From NCBI GenBank assembly GCA_041661865.1, contig JBAZTO010000008.1, positions 1 to 64,000 of the forward strand: a DNA stretch of 64,000 nt. Reading direction: 5' to 3'. Every line of letters begins with the position of its first letter. Within the stretch, counting starts at the first letter, position 1. Position numbers and translations under genes: made by a program. This document shows, piece by piece, positions 41,617 to 49,923 of the stretch. This DNA is from JBAZTO01 sp041661865. Lineage in GTDB: Bacteria > Planctomycetota > Phycisphaerae > SM23-33. The notes below the pieces were generated by a model that was not told the origin of the DNA, made no database searches, and saw only the letters and a program-made list of their open reading frames with translations.

Positions 41617-43263
41617 ATGCGGAATATCTGGGCCGTCGCTCGCCACAGCCTCGCTCAATGCCTCCGAATGAAGGTGGCGGCGGTCTTCATCGTCATCCTG
41701 GCCATCATGCTCGTGACCCTGCCGATGGTCATGCAGGGCGACGGCACGCTGGCGGGCAAGATACGAACCTTGCTGGCTTACGGAACGGGCCTGACGGCCG
41801 TCCTGCTTTCGCTGGTCACCGTCCTTCTCTCGGTTGCGGTGGTCACCTCCGACGTGGAGGCCAAGCGAATCTTCATGGTGGCCACCAAGCCCCTGGCCCG
41901 CTGGCAGTACATCCTGGGGCGATTCCTGGGCGTGGTGCTGCTGGACGTACTCCTGCTGGCCGTGGCCGGCGCATCGATCTATGGGGCGGCCCAGTACCTC
42001 CGCCGCCAGACGCCGCTGAACCCCGACGACCGCCGCCGGGTGGAAACCGAGGTCTTTGCCTCCCGCGGACGTGTCACGCCCCAGCCCGTTGACGTCGAAG
42101 CCAAGGTTCAGGATCGGACACGCCGGCTCCAGGAGGAAGGCCGATACCAGCAGGCGCTGGAGGCCTACAGGGCCAAGACCGGCGGCGACGCCGACCGTGC
42201 CAAGAAGATGCTCGACGACCAGATCCGCGAAGAAGAAACCGCCGCCGCCCAGTCCGTGGGCGTGGGCGGAATCTTCAACTGGTCCTTCAAGGGCATCAAG
42301 ACTATTGGCCAGCCGGTCTCGACCACCGGCAAGATTCTCGATGCCGAACCGAAATACCTGCTCTATCGCATCCAGGCGCCAGCGACGATCCTGGGCCGCC
42401 TGGTCTACGGCGGGCCCGTGCAGATCAACGGCGTCGTCGCCAGCACCGCGCAAGTGGGGCAGGATTACTTTGAGGCTCAGTTTTTCAAGCGGGACATCGC
42501 CAATGCCGCCGTCCTGTCGCTGAGCAAGGGCAGCGAGGTCAGGATCGACATCGACCCGACCATCCAGCTCACCTACCGCGCCTCCACAGCCAGCGATCCA
42601 CCGGACAAGACGCTCCAAAGCCTCTGGCAGTTCCAGAATTCCAAGACCGGCTTCCTTTACCAGGTTCCCCGCGGCGACGCGATTCGCACCAACTCCACGC
42701 TGACGGTTTCCGCCCGCGTGGTCGACGACGAAGGCCGCACCGAGGTCCAGTACCTCAACCTGCCCTGGGATGTCTCCGGCCTCGGTTCGAGTGTCACGAT
42801 CCTCAACAGTGACGTGTCGATCCTCTTCCCGGTGGACCGCTTCGAGTGGAATTTCCTGCGAGGCCTCCTGCTGGTCCTGATGCAATTGATCTTCCTGGCA
42901 GCCGTGGGGGTCTTCGCGGGCAGTTTCCTGTCCTTCCCGGTGGCGTGCCTGGTTTCCTTCACGGTGCTGCCCGTCGCCCTGGCCCGGACATTCCTCGTCG
43001 GGGCGATGACGGTCGTGCCCTCGGCCTCCAGGCCCGAACAAATCCTCCAGGTCATCGGCGGCCATCTGGTCAGCGTCCTCAACGCCCTGCTGCCCGACCT
43101 TGCCAAGACCATGCCGTCCGAACTCCTGGCCGACGGCCTGAATATCCCCTGGTCGCTCCTGGCCACCGCGGCGATTCTGACGGTGGTTTTGCGGGCCGGG
43201 CTGGCGCTGCTGCTGGCCTGCTGGATATTCTCCAGGCGGGAACTGGCGAGGGTGCAGGTATGA
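41617..43263 (+). CDS. ABC-2-type permease with large extracytoplasmic domain
   Basis: A 548-residue permease. Helices near residues 20-110 (including YGTGLTAVLLSLVTVLLSVAVV) are followed by the coupling segment EAKRIFMVATKPLARWQYILGRFLG. A soluble domain of about 270 residues (about 130-410), rich in charged residues and beta-like stretches, lies between membrane parts and should face the periplasm. Four more helices end the protein. It is tightly linked to the ATPase upstream and followed after 103 bp by a gene for a large unassigned protein. Substrate unknown; part of the putative SPFH-associated transporter. Confidence 0.83.
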   Translation: MRNIWAVARHSLAQCLRMKVAAVFIVILAIMLVTLPMVMQGDGTLAGKIRTLLAYGTGLTAVLLSLVTVLLSVAVVTSDVEAKRIFMVATKPLARWQYILGRFLGVVLLDVLLLAVAGASIYGAAQYLRRQTPLNPDDRRRVETEVFASRGRVTPQPVDVEAKVQDRTRRLQEEGRYQQALEAYRAKTGGDADRAKKMLDDQIREEETAAAQSVGVGGIFNWSFKGIKTIGQPVSTTGKILDAEPKYLLYRIQAPATILGRLVYGGPVQINGVVASTAQVGQDYFEAQFFKRDIANAAVLSLSKGSEVRIDIDPTIQLTYRASTASDPPDKTLQSLWQFQNSKTGFLYQVPRGDAIRTNSTLTVSARVVDDEGRTEVQYLNLPWDVSGLGSSVTILNSDVSILFPVDRFEWNFLRGLLLVLMQLIFLAAVGVFAGSFLSFPVACLVSFTVLPVALARTFLVGAMTVVPSASRPEQILQVIGGHLVSVLNALLPDLAKTMPSELLADGLNIPWSLLATAAILTVVLRAGLALLLACWIFSRRELARVQV

Positions 43264-43366
43264 GCGGCCTGGCGAAAACAAGCTTGTTCGCAGATGGAGT
43301 CTTTCAGAGCGGCTGTGCCTTCTGGGCTCCGGCCTGGGGCTCTGAGGCGGCGGAAGAGAGTGTCCG

Positions 43367-45304
43367 ATGAGTCATCCGCGGCTGGTGCAATATCTGATGA
43401 CGGCGGTGGCGGCGGCCCTGCTGGCCGGGGCCGGCTGGCTGGGGCCCCAACTGCTCTCGCGCAACGTGAAGTACGAACTGATCCCGATCATCGATTCGGT
43501 GGGCAAGAACCAGGGCCTGGCCTCCATGCTGGCGGTCGTCCCGGGCGGGCTGCGGGTTCTGCTGGTCAACTACCTGTGGATACAGGCTGAGGACCTCAAG
43601 AACAAGGGGCGGACCTACGACGCCGGGCAGAAGGCCGCGATGATCTGCCGCCTCATGCCGCAGTTCGCCGGCGTGTGGGACTTCCAGGCCTGGAACATGG
43701 CCTGGAATCGCTCCGCCGAAACGCACACCGCCGAGGAACGCTGGTTGTGGATCTGTAACGGCATGCGACTCCTCCGCGACGAGGCCATCCCGCTCAACCC
43801 GCGTTCGCTGGTGCTCTACAAGGGCCTGGGCTGGCTGTTCTTCTCCAAGATGGGCCAGAACCTCGACGAGATGCACAACGTCTACAAGCAGAAGTGGGCC
43901 GCCGAGATGCAGCACCTGCTCGGCGCGCCGCCGGTTGAAGGGACAACCGAGGTCATTGACGCCTTCAGGCCCATCGCCGAGGCGCCGCTGGACAAGAACC
44001 CCGGCCGGCAGGCCGCCGAACTGATCCAGGGCGATCAACTGGCCATCCTGATGAAGGATGAACGGGTGGCCCGCTACGTCAAGCAACTGGCCGAGCAGGG
44101 CATCGCCATCGACCGTTCGCTGCTGGAGGCCTACAACCGCTTCAGCCGCGAGGCCAACGCCGAGGTGGTTCGTTTCCTGCCGGCCCGGCTTGAGAACGAT
44201 CACGACAAGGCCGTCTCGGACCTGATCAACAGCGCGGAATTCGCTCCCGCGCGGGCCAAGCTCATGGCCTTCGTTCGCGCCCAGATCCTGTGGAACGAGT
44301 ACCGCATGGACCCGTCCTGGATGCTGGGACTCATGGTCAAGTACGACGCCCCGCTGGACTGGCGCCTGGTCTGGCCGCACGCGATGTACTGGACCAGCAA
44401 GGGACTGAACGTCTGCAACAACGTCCCACTTGACCGTGCCGAATCACTCAACACGGACCGCACCTTCTTCCACAGCCTGGCCAACCTCTTCGCATTCGGG
44501 CGGATGTCCTACATCGAGAATCCCCAGAAGAGCGACGCCCCCGCCATCGGATTCCACAGCGACTGGCGCTATATCGACGCCACGCATAAGGCCTATCTCG
44601 AACTGGTGCCCGCCATCGCCGCCGCCGGTAAGGAAAAAGTCGAAGACAGCGTCATGAAGTCCGGGCACATCAACTTCCTCATCTATGCCATCCAGACGCT
44701 CTACGTGAACTACCAGCGTGAGAAGGCCCAGTACTATCTGGACTGGATACGCGACTACTACAAGATGAAGGGCGATAACTGGGACCTGGACCTCAAGGAC
44801 TTCGTCATAGCCGAGCTAAACCGCGACGGGGCGCCGTCGTCGGACATCTCGCAATCGCAGATCACCACGGCGCTGATGATGGCCAACTACTTCCTGGCCT
44901 CCGGGCAGAAGGACAAGTCCGCCGACCTGTTCTCTTATGCCCGCAAGGTGTGGGAGATCCACGACAAGAGCTCCGAGTATTCGCGCCTCAAGTTCCCTCC
45001 CTTCCGCAACATCTTCAGCGACCTGACGCTGCAAATGCTGCTCGAACCGCGAGCGACGGGCTACTACATGCCGCTGCTGAATCGCGTGCAACTCTACAGC
45101 CGCCTGGACGACCAGACGCGCGTGATGCTCTACGACCGGCTGATCAACGCCGGAATCCTCCAGCAGCAGTGCGCGGCAGAGGGGCTGAACTTCCAGCAGG
45201 CCTTCCCGCCCCCGCCGGGGCTGGAACAATACCGCGCCTCGGAGCGGGACCGCCTCAAGCTCAATCCGAGCAATCCCTACGGCGTGGGAGGCAAGCCGGG
45301 ATAA
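43367..45304 (+). CDS. Conserved-looking membrane-anchored protein of unknown function
   Basis: A 645-residue protein I do not recognise. An N-terminal signal-anchor helix (LMTAVAAALLAGAGWLGPQL) is followed by a short second hydrophobic segment (VPGGLRVLLVNYLWIQAED) and then an all-helical exported part rich in Trp and Tyr, with TPR-like spacing but no clear TPR consensus. Its position as the last gene of the SPFH/ABC operon suggests it works with that transporter. The RBS is GGAAGAGAG. A heptamer repeat array begins six bases after the stop. Confidence 0.65.
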   Translation: MSHPRLVQYLMTAVAAALLAGAGWLGPQLLSRNVKYELIPIIDSVGKNQGLASMLAVVPGGLRVLLVNYLWIQAEDLKNKGRTYDAGQKAAMICRLMPQFAGVWDFQAWNMAWNRSAETHTAEERWLWICNGMRLLRDEAIPLNPRSLVLYKGLGWLFFSKMGQNLDEMHNVYKQKWAAEMQHLLGAPPVEGTTEVIDAFRPIAEAPLDKNPGRQAAELIQGDQLAILMKDERVARYVKQLAEQGIAIDRSLLEAYNRFSREANAEVVRFLPARLENDHDKAVSDLINSAEFAPARAKLMAFVRAQILWNEYRMDPSWMLGLMVKYDAPLDWRLVWPHAMYWTSKGLNVCNNVPLDRAESLNTDRTFFHSLANLFAFGRMSYIENPQKSDAPAIGFHSDWRYIDATHKAYLELVPAIAAAGKEKVEDSVMKSGHINFLIYAIQTLYVNYQREKAQYYLDWIRDYYKMKGDNWDLDLKDFVIAELNRDGAPSSDISQSQITTALMMANYFLASGQKDKSADLFSYARKVWEIHDKSSEYSRLKFPPFRNIFSDLTLQMLLEPRATGYYMPLLNRVQLYSRLDDQTRVMLYDRLINAGILQQQCAAEGLNFQQAFPPPPGLEQYRASERDRLKLNPSNPYGVGGKPG

Positions 45305-45310
45305 CAACAA

Positions 45311-45396
45311 GTGCGAAGTGCGTAGTGCGAAGTAACAGAGACTTGGGGCGGATGTTTAAATTGCTCCGCACTTTGAACTTCGCACTACGCACTACG
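45311..45396. repeat. Inverted pair of 7-mer (GTGCGNN) arrays
   Basis: GTGCGAA, GTGCGTA, GTGCGAA at 45311-45333 is followed by the inverted array ACTTCGCACTACGCACTACG at 45377-45396. The right arm overlaps the last codons of birA, whose stop codon lies inside it. A related pair lies upstream of birA at 46362-46445. Confidence 0.8.
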
Positions 45397-46357
45397 TTTC
45401 GATGCTCGAACTGGCTGCCGGGAGATGGATGCGCCTGCCATGGTCGTCCAGCAGAATCAGGCCCTCCAGGGGGCTGACGTCCAGAACGCGGCCGGTGTAT
45501 CGCTTGCCGGCGGAGCGGACGGCGAGGCGCTGGTTAATCATCGAGCACCGCCTCAGCCACTCACCGCGAAGCTCGTCCAGTTGCCCATCGGCCAGGAGTT
45601 CCAGCCGCCGATCCATGCGTCGCAGGATGGAGCGGATGACCTCCATGCGATCGACGCTCTCGCCCAGCCGATCGGCCAGGCTGACGGCAGGCTGGTCCAC
45701 CTGGTCGCGCGGGGGCGCGGCATTGACGTTGACGCCGATGCCGATCACCACCGCCCTGCCGCCCGAACCGCTGCCCAGCTCGACGAGGATTCCGCTGACC
45801 TTCTGTCCATCCAGCAGGACATCGTTGGGCCACTTGAGCTGACAGGCGAGCTTGCAGGCGTGCTCGATGCCCTCGGCCACCGCCAGCCCCGCGGCGATGG
45901 TCAGGGCCTCATGCGGCAGGCCCGGCCCCCTCTCGACCAGCAGGACGCTCATGAGGATGTTGGCCCGGGCCGGGCTGAGCCATCGCCTGCCCAGCCGCCC
46001 GCGGCCGAGGCGCTGGGCGTCAGCCAGGACCACCAGCCCATCACTGCCGGCCTGGCGGGCAGAGTCCATAGCCACGTCATTGGTGGAGGCCACCTCGCCA
46101 AAGCAGATCACGTTCCGCCCCACGCGGGTCGTTCCCAGGTTGCGCTCGATCAGGAACGAGTTGAGAGCGACGGGGTGGGCCAATCGAATGCCGTGGGCCG
46201 GCGACTCCTCAAGCTCCAGGCCCTGCTGGGCCAGAAGTGACAGGGCCGCCTTGACCGCCGCGGGGGTCTTGCCGCTGGCCGCGGCCAATTCCCGCAATGA
46301 AAAGTACCCCGCCTTGCGGTCATAGAGCAGGCCCAGGATGATGTTGGCTAGAGACAT
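45392..46357 (-). CDS. birA: Biotin-[acetyl-CoA carboxylase] ligase
   Basis: Attaches biotin to carboxylase carrier proteins via biotinyl-AMP. The 321-residue protein has an N-terminal winged-helix region (SLRELAAASGKTPAAVKAAL), so it may also repress biotin genes. The catalytic domain has ASTNDVA, the adenylate-binding GRGRLGRRWLS (GRGRRGR family motif) and KWPNDVLL. A C-terminal SH3-like domain is present. It is flanked on both sides by inverted 7-mer repeat arrays, and its stop codon lies inside one of them. Confidence 0.94.
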   Translation of the reverse strand: MSLANIILGLLYDRKAGYFSLRELAAASGKTPAAVKAALSLLAQQGLELEESPAHGIRLAHPVALNSFLIERNLGTTRVGRNVICFGEVASTNDVAMDSARQAGSDGLVVLADAQRLGRGRLGRRWLSPARANILMSVLLVERGPGLPHEALTIAAGLAVAEGIEHACKLACQLKWPNDVLLDGQKVSGILVELGSGSGGRAVVIGIGVNVNAAPPRDQVDQPAVSLADRLGESVDRMEVIRSILRRMDRRLELLADGQLDELRGEWLRRCSMINQRLAVRSAGKRYTGRVLDVSPLEGLILLDDHGRRIHLPAASSSIET

Positions 46358-46361
46358 TCAA

Positions 46362-46445
46362 GTGCGTTGTGCGGAGTGCGGAGTGCGGAGACATCTTGGT
46401 CGAGTGCGGCGGTTATTTTTCACTTCGCACTTCGATCTTCGCACT
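46362..46445. repeat. Inverted pair of 7-mer (GTGCGNN) arrays
   Basis: GTGCGTT followed by three GTGCGGA units at 46362-46390 is followed by the inverted, decayed array CACTTCGCACTTCGATCTTC at 46421-46445. It begins four bases upstream of the birA start codon, where it could affect the promoter or RBS. Confidence 0.75.
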
Positions 46446-46461
46446 GTTTTGGCATCCCGAC

Positions 46462-46863
46462 CTATCCGTTGACCGTCACAATCACCGACCGCACGCGCGG
46501 GCCATCGAATTCGGCGAAGTACACCGCCTGCCAGACGCCCAACGCCAACTTTCCCTCCAGGATCGGGATGGTGGCCGAGCCGCCCACCAGCGAACTCTTG
46601 ACGTGGGCGGCGGAGTTGCCCTCATTGTGCCGGTAGAAGTCCTGCCGCCACGGCACGGCCACGTCCAGCGCCTCCAGCACATCATGCGCGACATCGCAGT
46701 CGGCATTCTCATTGATGGTCACGCCGGCGGTGGTATGCGGCACATAGACCGTCGCGATGCCGTCGGCCAGTCGGGCCTCTGCCACCACACCGGCCACCCT
46801 TTCGGTGATATCCACCAGCTCGTCCCGCCGGCTGGTCTGTATGTCGAATCGCCTCGTAAGCAT
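46462..46863 (-). CDS. YjbQ/UPF0047-family protein
   Basis: A 133-residue protein of the secondary thiamine-phosphate synthase YjbQ family. Family signatures are VYVPHTTAGVTINEN, with the conserved His and Glu, and YRHNEGNSAAHVKSSLVGGS, plus GVWQAVYFAEFDGPR near the end. Some members have weak thiamine-phosphate synthase activity; the physiological role is uncertain. ATG at 46863 has GGAAGA four bases upstream; ATG at 46875 is an alternative. It is divergent from hisI across a 143-bp repeat element. Confidence 0.88.
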   Translation of the reverse strand: MLTRRFDIQTSRRDELVDITERVAGVVAEARLADGIATVYVPHTTAGVTINENADCDVAHDVLEALDVAVPWRQDFYRHNEGNSAAHVKSSLVGGSATIPILEGKLALGVWQAVYFAEFDGPRVRSVIVTVNG

Positions 46864-46970
46864 GGCATCTTCCATAGCGAAACATTCCCGGCGACGCAAT
46901 GGCAATTGCACGCCTTTGACTCGCCGCGCCCGCCGCGGTACCATGGCCTGCCTGGACATTATTCAACTAT

Positions 46971-47113
46971 GGGACTCTAACAAAACGTAGCATGGGCATC
47001 TTGCCCATGAGTATCACGGGCGTCCCGCCCGTGCAAATTGCGAAGAACATGGCCAAGATGGCCATGCTACTCACGGGCGTCCCGCCCGTGCTACGGCGTT
47101 TTGTTAGATCCCC
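46971..47113. repeat. 143-bp palindromic element, copy B
   Basis: It begins GGGACTCTAACAAAAC and ends with the complement of GGGGATCTAACAAAAC. It is the reverse complement of copy A (14228-14370) apart from a few substitutions and has exactly the same length. Internal hairpins are CATGGGCATCTTGCCCATG, CACGGGCGTCCCGCCCGTG, CATGGCCAAGATGGCCATG and CACGGGCGTCCCGCCCGTG. It ends six bases before the hisI RBS. Confidence 0.92.
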
Positions 47114-47132
47114 TATACAGGAGACGGCGGCA

Positions 47133-47531
47133 GTGAGCTTGGAAGAGACCATCAAGGCGATGAAGTACGACGACAAGGGCCTGCTGACGGCTGTCATCGT
47201 GGACGCGGCCACCAAGGAAGTGCTCATGGTGGCTTTCATGAACGACAAGGCCCTGATCGATACGGTGCGGACGGGCAAGACGCACTTCTGGTCGCGCAGC
47301 CGCCAGAAGTACTGGATGAAGGGCGAGGAGTCCGGCCACACGCAGGATGTCCAGGCCATCTACGTCGACTGCGATCAGGACTGCGTGGTCGTCGAGGTCG
47401 TCCAGCACGGGGCCGCCTGCCACGAGGGCTACCGCTCCTGCTTCTTCCGACGGCTCAACGGGGCCGGGCAGTGGGAAGTCTGCGCCAAGCAACTGCTGGA
47501 CCCCAAGCAGATCTACAAGAAGAAGCCCTAA
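47133..47531 (+). CDS. hisI: Phosphoribosyl-AMP cyclohydrolase
   Basis: Third step of histidine synthesis: opens the purine ring of phosphoribosyl-AMP. The 132-residue protein is the single-domain HisI without HisE. The zinc/magnesium site is visible in YVDCDQDCVVVEV and GAACHEGYRSCFFR; SRSRQKYWMKGEESGH is the conserved middle segment. The start is GTG at 47133 with AGGAGA nine bases upstream. The frame stays open further upstream, but that part is the 143-bp repeat and should not be translated. No other his genes are adjacent; trkH follows after 15 bp. Confidence 0.94.
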   Translation: MSLEETIKAMKYDDKGLLTAVIVDAATKEVLMVAFMNDKALIDTVRTGKTHFWSRSRQKYWMKGEESGHTQDVQAIYVDCDQDCVVVEVVQHGAACHEGYRSCFFRRLNGAGQWEVCAKQLLDPKQIYKKKP

Positions 47532-47546
47532 CCAAGGCGCGTGCCC

Positions 47547-49457
47547 ATGGCCCCAGAGGTTCCCTCTGCCCGAACACAGATTCGCCCGCCCGCACTGAGG
47601 CTGGCCATGGACGTCGTGCTTACCGTGACGGCCTTGGCGGCGGCGTGGGCGCTGGTCTGGCAATACGCGGGCTTTGAACTCCAGGCCGCCCAACGCGACC
47701 GCCTGCACCTGGTCACGTCTCTGGTGGTGGCCATTTTCGCGATGGACCGCCTGGCCCGGCTGATGCTCGTCGAGGGTCGCAGGGACTACCTCCGCGAGAA
47801 CTGGATCGACTTCGCCCTCCTGGCCGGGACCCTGGTCTTGGCACTGGTCAGTCCATTGCTGCGAACGCGGGCAATCTCGGCTGCGGCGCTCTATGTGGTG
47901 ATCTTGCAGGGCTATCTTCTGGCCAAGGCCCTTGGCACGCGGACGTCGCGGGAGGCGCCCGCCCCGGCAGCGGAAACTACTGCCGACGATCGCGGCGGCC
48001 TGCGCCGGCGATTGTCGGCCCTGTGCAGCCAGCCGGCGGCGATGCTGGTGGCCGGTTTTTTCCTGCTCACCCTGGCCGGGACGGGCCTGCTGATGCTGCC
48101 CGTCGCGGCGGTGGCCGGCAAGACGCTCCAACTGCACGACGCCCTCTTCACTGCCGTCAGCGCCTGCTGCCTGGCCGGCTTGAGCGTGCGCGATATCGGC
48201 ACGGACCTGACGCCTTTCGGGCAGGCGGTCGTGCTGGGACTCATCCAGTTGGGCGGGCTGGCCATCCTGATCTTCGGCGCGATCCTGGCCATTCAATTGC
48301 GCCGGGCCTGGTCGCCCCAGCCGCCCGAGGCGACGCTGCCGCTTGACTCCGCCGCCCCCGCCGCCAGCGTGCGCAGGTCGGTCTGGTTCGTCCTGATCGT
48401 TACGCTGGGCCTGGAGGCCGTCGGCGCAGTCCTGGCCTATCCCATGTTCGCCGCCGCCGCCGCCTCGCCGCTCAAGGCGGCCTGGGAGAGCGTGTTTCAC
48501 AGCGTCTCCGCCTTCTGCAACTGCGGATTGAGCCTGTACAACTCCAGCCTCGCCGGCATCCGCGACGGCGTTGCGCTGCCCCTGCGCGACCACTGGCAGG
48601 TCCTGGGAGTCCTGGCACCGCTGATCGTGCTGGGTGGCCTGGGCATGCCGGTCCTGATGGACCTGGCCGCAGCAGGCAAGGCAATGGCCCTGTCGATGTT
48701 CGCCAGGCCGGTCGGACCGTTGGGCCTGGCCGCACCCGAGGCCCGGCAGCCTGGCCTGAGTTCCTACAGCAGGCTGATCCTCCTGACTACCGCGGCGCTG
48801 GTCGTCATCGGCGCAGTGGGCTTGATTGCCGTTGAGCCGGCCGGCGAGCAAGGCCGATACGGCGCGATCGGCCGGACGCCGGTCTACTACGACTTCACCC
48901 GCAACCTGCACGATTGGCCGCGGATGAGCAGCGACCAGCGATGGCGGCAGGCGGCGTTTGAATCCATCTCCGCGCGCAGCGCGGGCCTGACGACGATCGA
49001 TGTCGCCGAACTGTCGGATGCGGGCAAGTGGTGGATGTGCGGACTGATGATCGTCGGCGGCAGCCCCGGCGGCGCGGCGGGTGGAATGACGACCCTCGTG
49101 GTGGCGGTGCTGGGCGCCGCGGGCTGGTCGGCGATCCGGCGGCGCGACGGAGCGTCGATTCCCGGCCGCCTCCTGCCGGCGGGCTTGTTGGGCGCAGCCG
49201 TGGCGGCGGCATTGTTTCAACTGCTGCTGGTGGGCCTGATCACACTGCTCCTGTGCATGACGATGCGCAGCGGCTACAGCTTCATGGATCTTTTCTTCGA
49301 GGCCTGCAGCGCCTGCGGAGAAGTGGGGTTCTCGACGGGGATCACGGCAAACCTGAGCATTCCGGCCAAGTTCATCCTGGTCCTGGGAATGTTCCTGGGC
49401 CGCGTGGGCGGGCCGGCGATCCTGCTTACTGGCCTTCGCCTTCCGAGGCGCCGCTAG
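47547..49457 (+). CDS. TrkH/KtrB-family potassium transporter with N-terminal extension
   Basis: A 636-residue K+ uptake protein. All four selectivity-filter P-loops are recognisable: TAVSACCLAGLSV, FHSVSAFCNCGLSL, FESISARSAGLTT and FEACSACGEVGFSTG, plus GGSPGGAAGGMTT. The first 150 residues are an added membrane region of about four helices containing charged helices (MDRLARLMLVEGRRDYLREN), reminiscent of voltage-sensor-like domains. A cytoplasmic TrkA/KtrA partner is not encoded nearby. ATG at 47547 has AAGG nine bases upstream. Its end overlaps the convergent rpiB end by 32 bases. Confidence 0.9.
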   Translation: MAPEVPSARTQIRPPALRLAMDVVLTVTALAAAWALVWQYAGFELQAAQRDRLHLVTSLVVAIFAMDRLARLMLVEGRRDYLRENWIDFALLAGTLVLALVSPLLRTRAISAAALYVVILQGYLLAKALGTRTSREAPAPAAETTADDRGGLRRRLSALCSQPAAMLVAGFFLLTLAGTGLLMLPVAAVAGKTLQLHDALFTAVSACCLAGLSVRDIGTDLTPFGQAVVLGLIQLGGLAILIFGAILAIQLRRAWSPQPPEATLPLDSAAPAASVRRSVWFVLIVTLGLEAVGAVLAYPMFAAAAASPLKAAWESVFHSVSAFCNCGLSLYNSSLAGIRDGVALPLRDHWQVLGVLAPLIVLGGLGMPVLMDLAAAGKAMALSMFARPVGPLGLAAPEARQPGLSSYSRLILLTTAALVVIGAVGLIAVEPAGEQGRYGAIGRTPVYYDFTRNLHDWPRMSSDQRWRQAAFESISARSAGLTTIDVAELSDAGKWWMCGLMIVGGSPGGAAGGMTTLVVAVLGAAGWSAIRRRDGASIPGRLLPAGLLGAAVAAALFQLLLVGLITLLLCMTMRSGYSFMDLFFEACSACGEVGFSTGITANLSIPAKFILVLGMFLGRVGGPAILLTGLRLPRRR

Positions 49458-49923
49458 AGTCCGCGTAGGTCGACGGATCCTTGCCCTGCTCAATCCAGTT
49501 GATCTTCCGCACCCTTCGATCGTGGCGTCCGCCGCCGTCGAAGGTCGTGTCCAGCCAACTGGTGACGATTCGCCGCATGAGTTCCTCGCCCAGCACGTCG
49601 CTGGCCAGGCACAGGACATTGGCATTGTTGTGCCGGCGCGACATCTGGGCCGTCAATTCATCGTGGCACAAGGCTGCGCGGATGCCCTGGACCTTGTTGG
49701 CGCAGATCGTCATGCCGATGCCGCTGCCGCAGATCAGAATGGCCAGGTCGGCCTGGGCGTTGGCCACCGCCTTGGCCGCCGGGTAGGCCAGGTCGGGATA
49801 GTCGCAACTCTTGGAGCTGTTGGTGCCCATGTCCAGCACCATGTGGCCCCGCTCAGTGAGCAGGACGGAGATGCGTTCCTTGACGCCGTGGCCGCGATGA
49901 TCAGCAGCTAGCGCGATCTTCAT
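49426..49923 (-). CDS. rpiB: Ribose-5-phosphate isomerase B
   Basis: Interconverts ribose 5-phosphate and ribulose 5-phosphate in the pentose phosphate pathway. The 165-residue protein has IALAADHRGHGVKE at the start, the catalytic Cys region LICGSGIGMTICANK and HNNANVLCLAS. A Glu/Ser-rich tail of about 15 residues extends it. ATG at 49923 has AGGAG four bases upstream and overlaps the end of the TsaC-phosphatase gene. The order tsaC, arginine phosphatase, rpiB mirrors ywlC-ywlE-ywlF of Bacillus. Confidence 0.94.
   Translation of the reverse strand: MKIALAADHRGHGVKERISVLLTERGHMVLDMGTNSSKSCDYPDLAYPAAKAVANAQADLAILICGSGIGMTICANKVQGIRAALCHDELTAQMSRRHNNANVLCLASDVLGEELMRRIVTSWLDTTFDGGGRHDRRVRKINWIEQGKDPSTYADSSGASEGEGQ

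Noticed and set aside
40768..43281. Open frame of about 837 codons on the minus strand
   Set aside because: It covers both ABC genes on the opposite strand and has mirror-frame composition without motifs or an RBS.
46992..47132. N-terminal extension of hisI beginning MGILPMSITG
   Set aside because: These codons lie in the 143-bp repeat; the real start is the GTG at 47133 with a good RBS. Similar peptides are read from other copies of the repeat.
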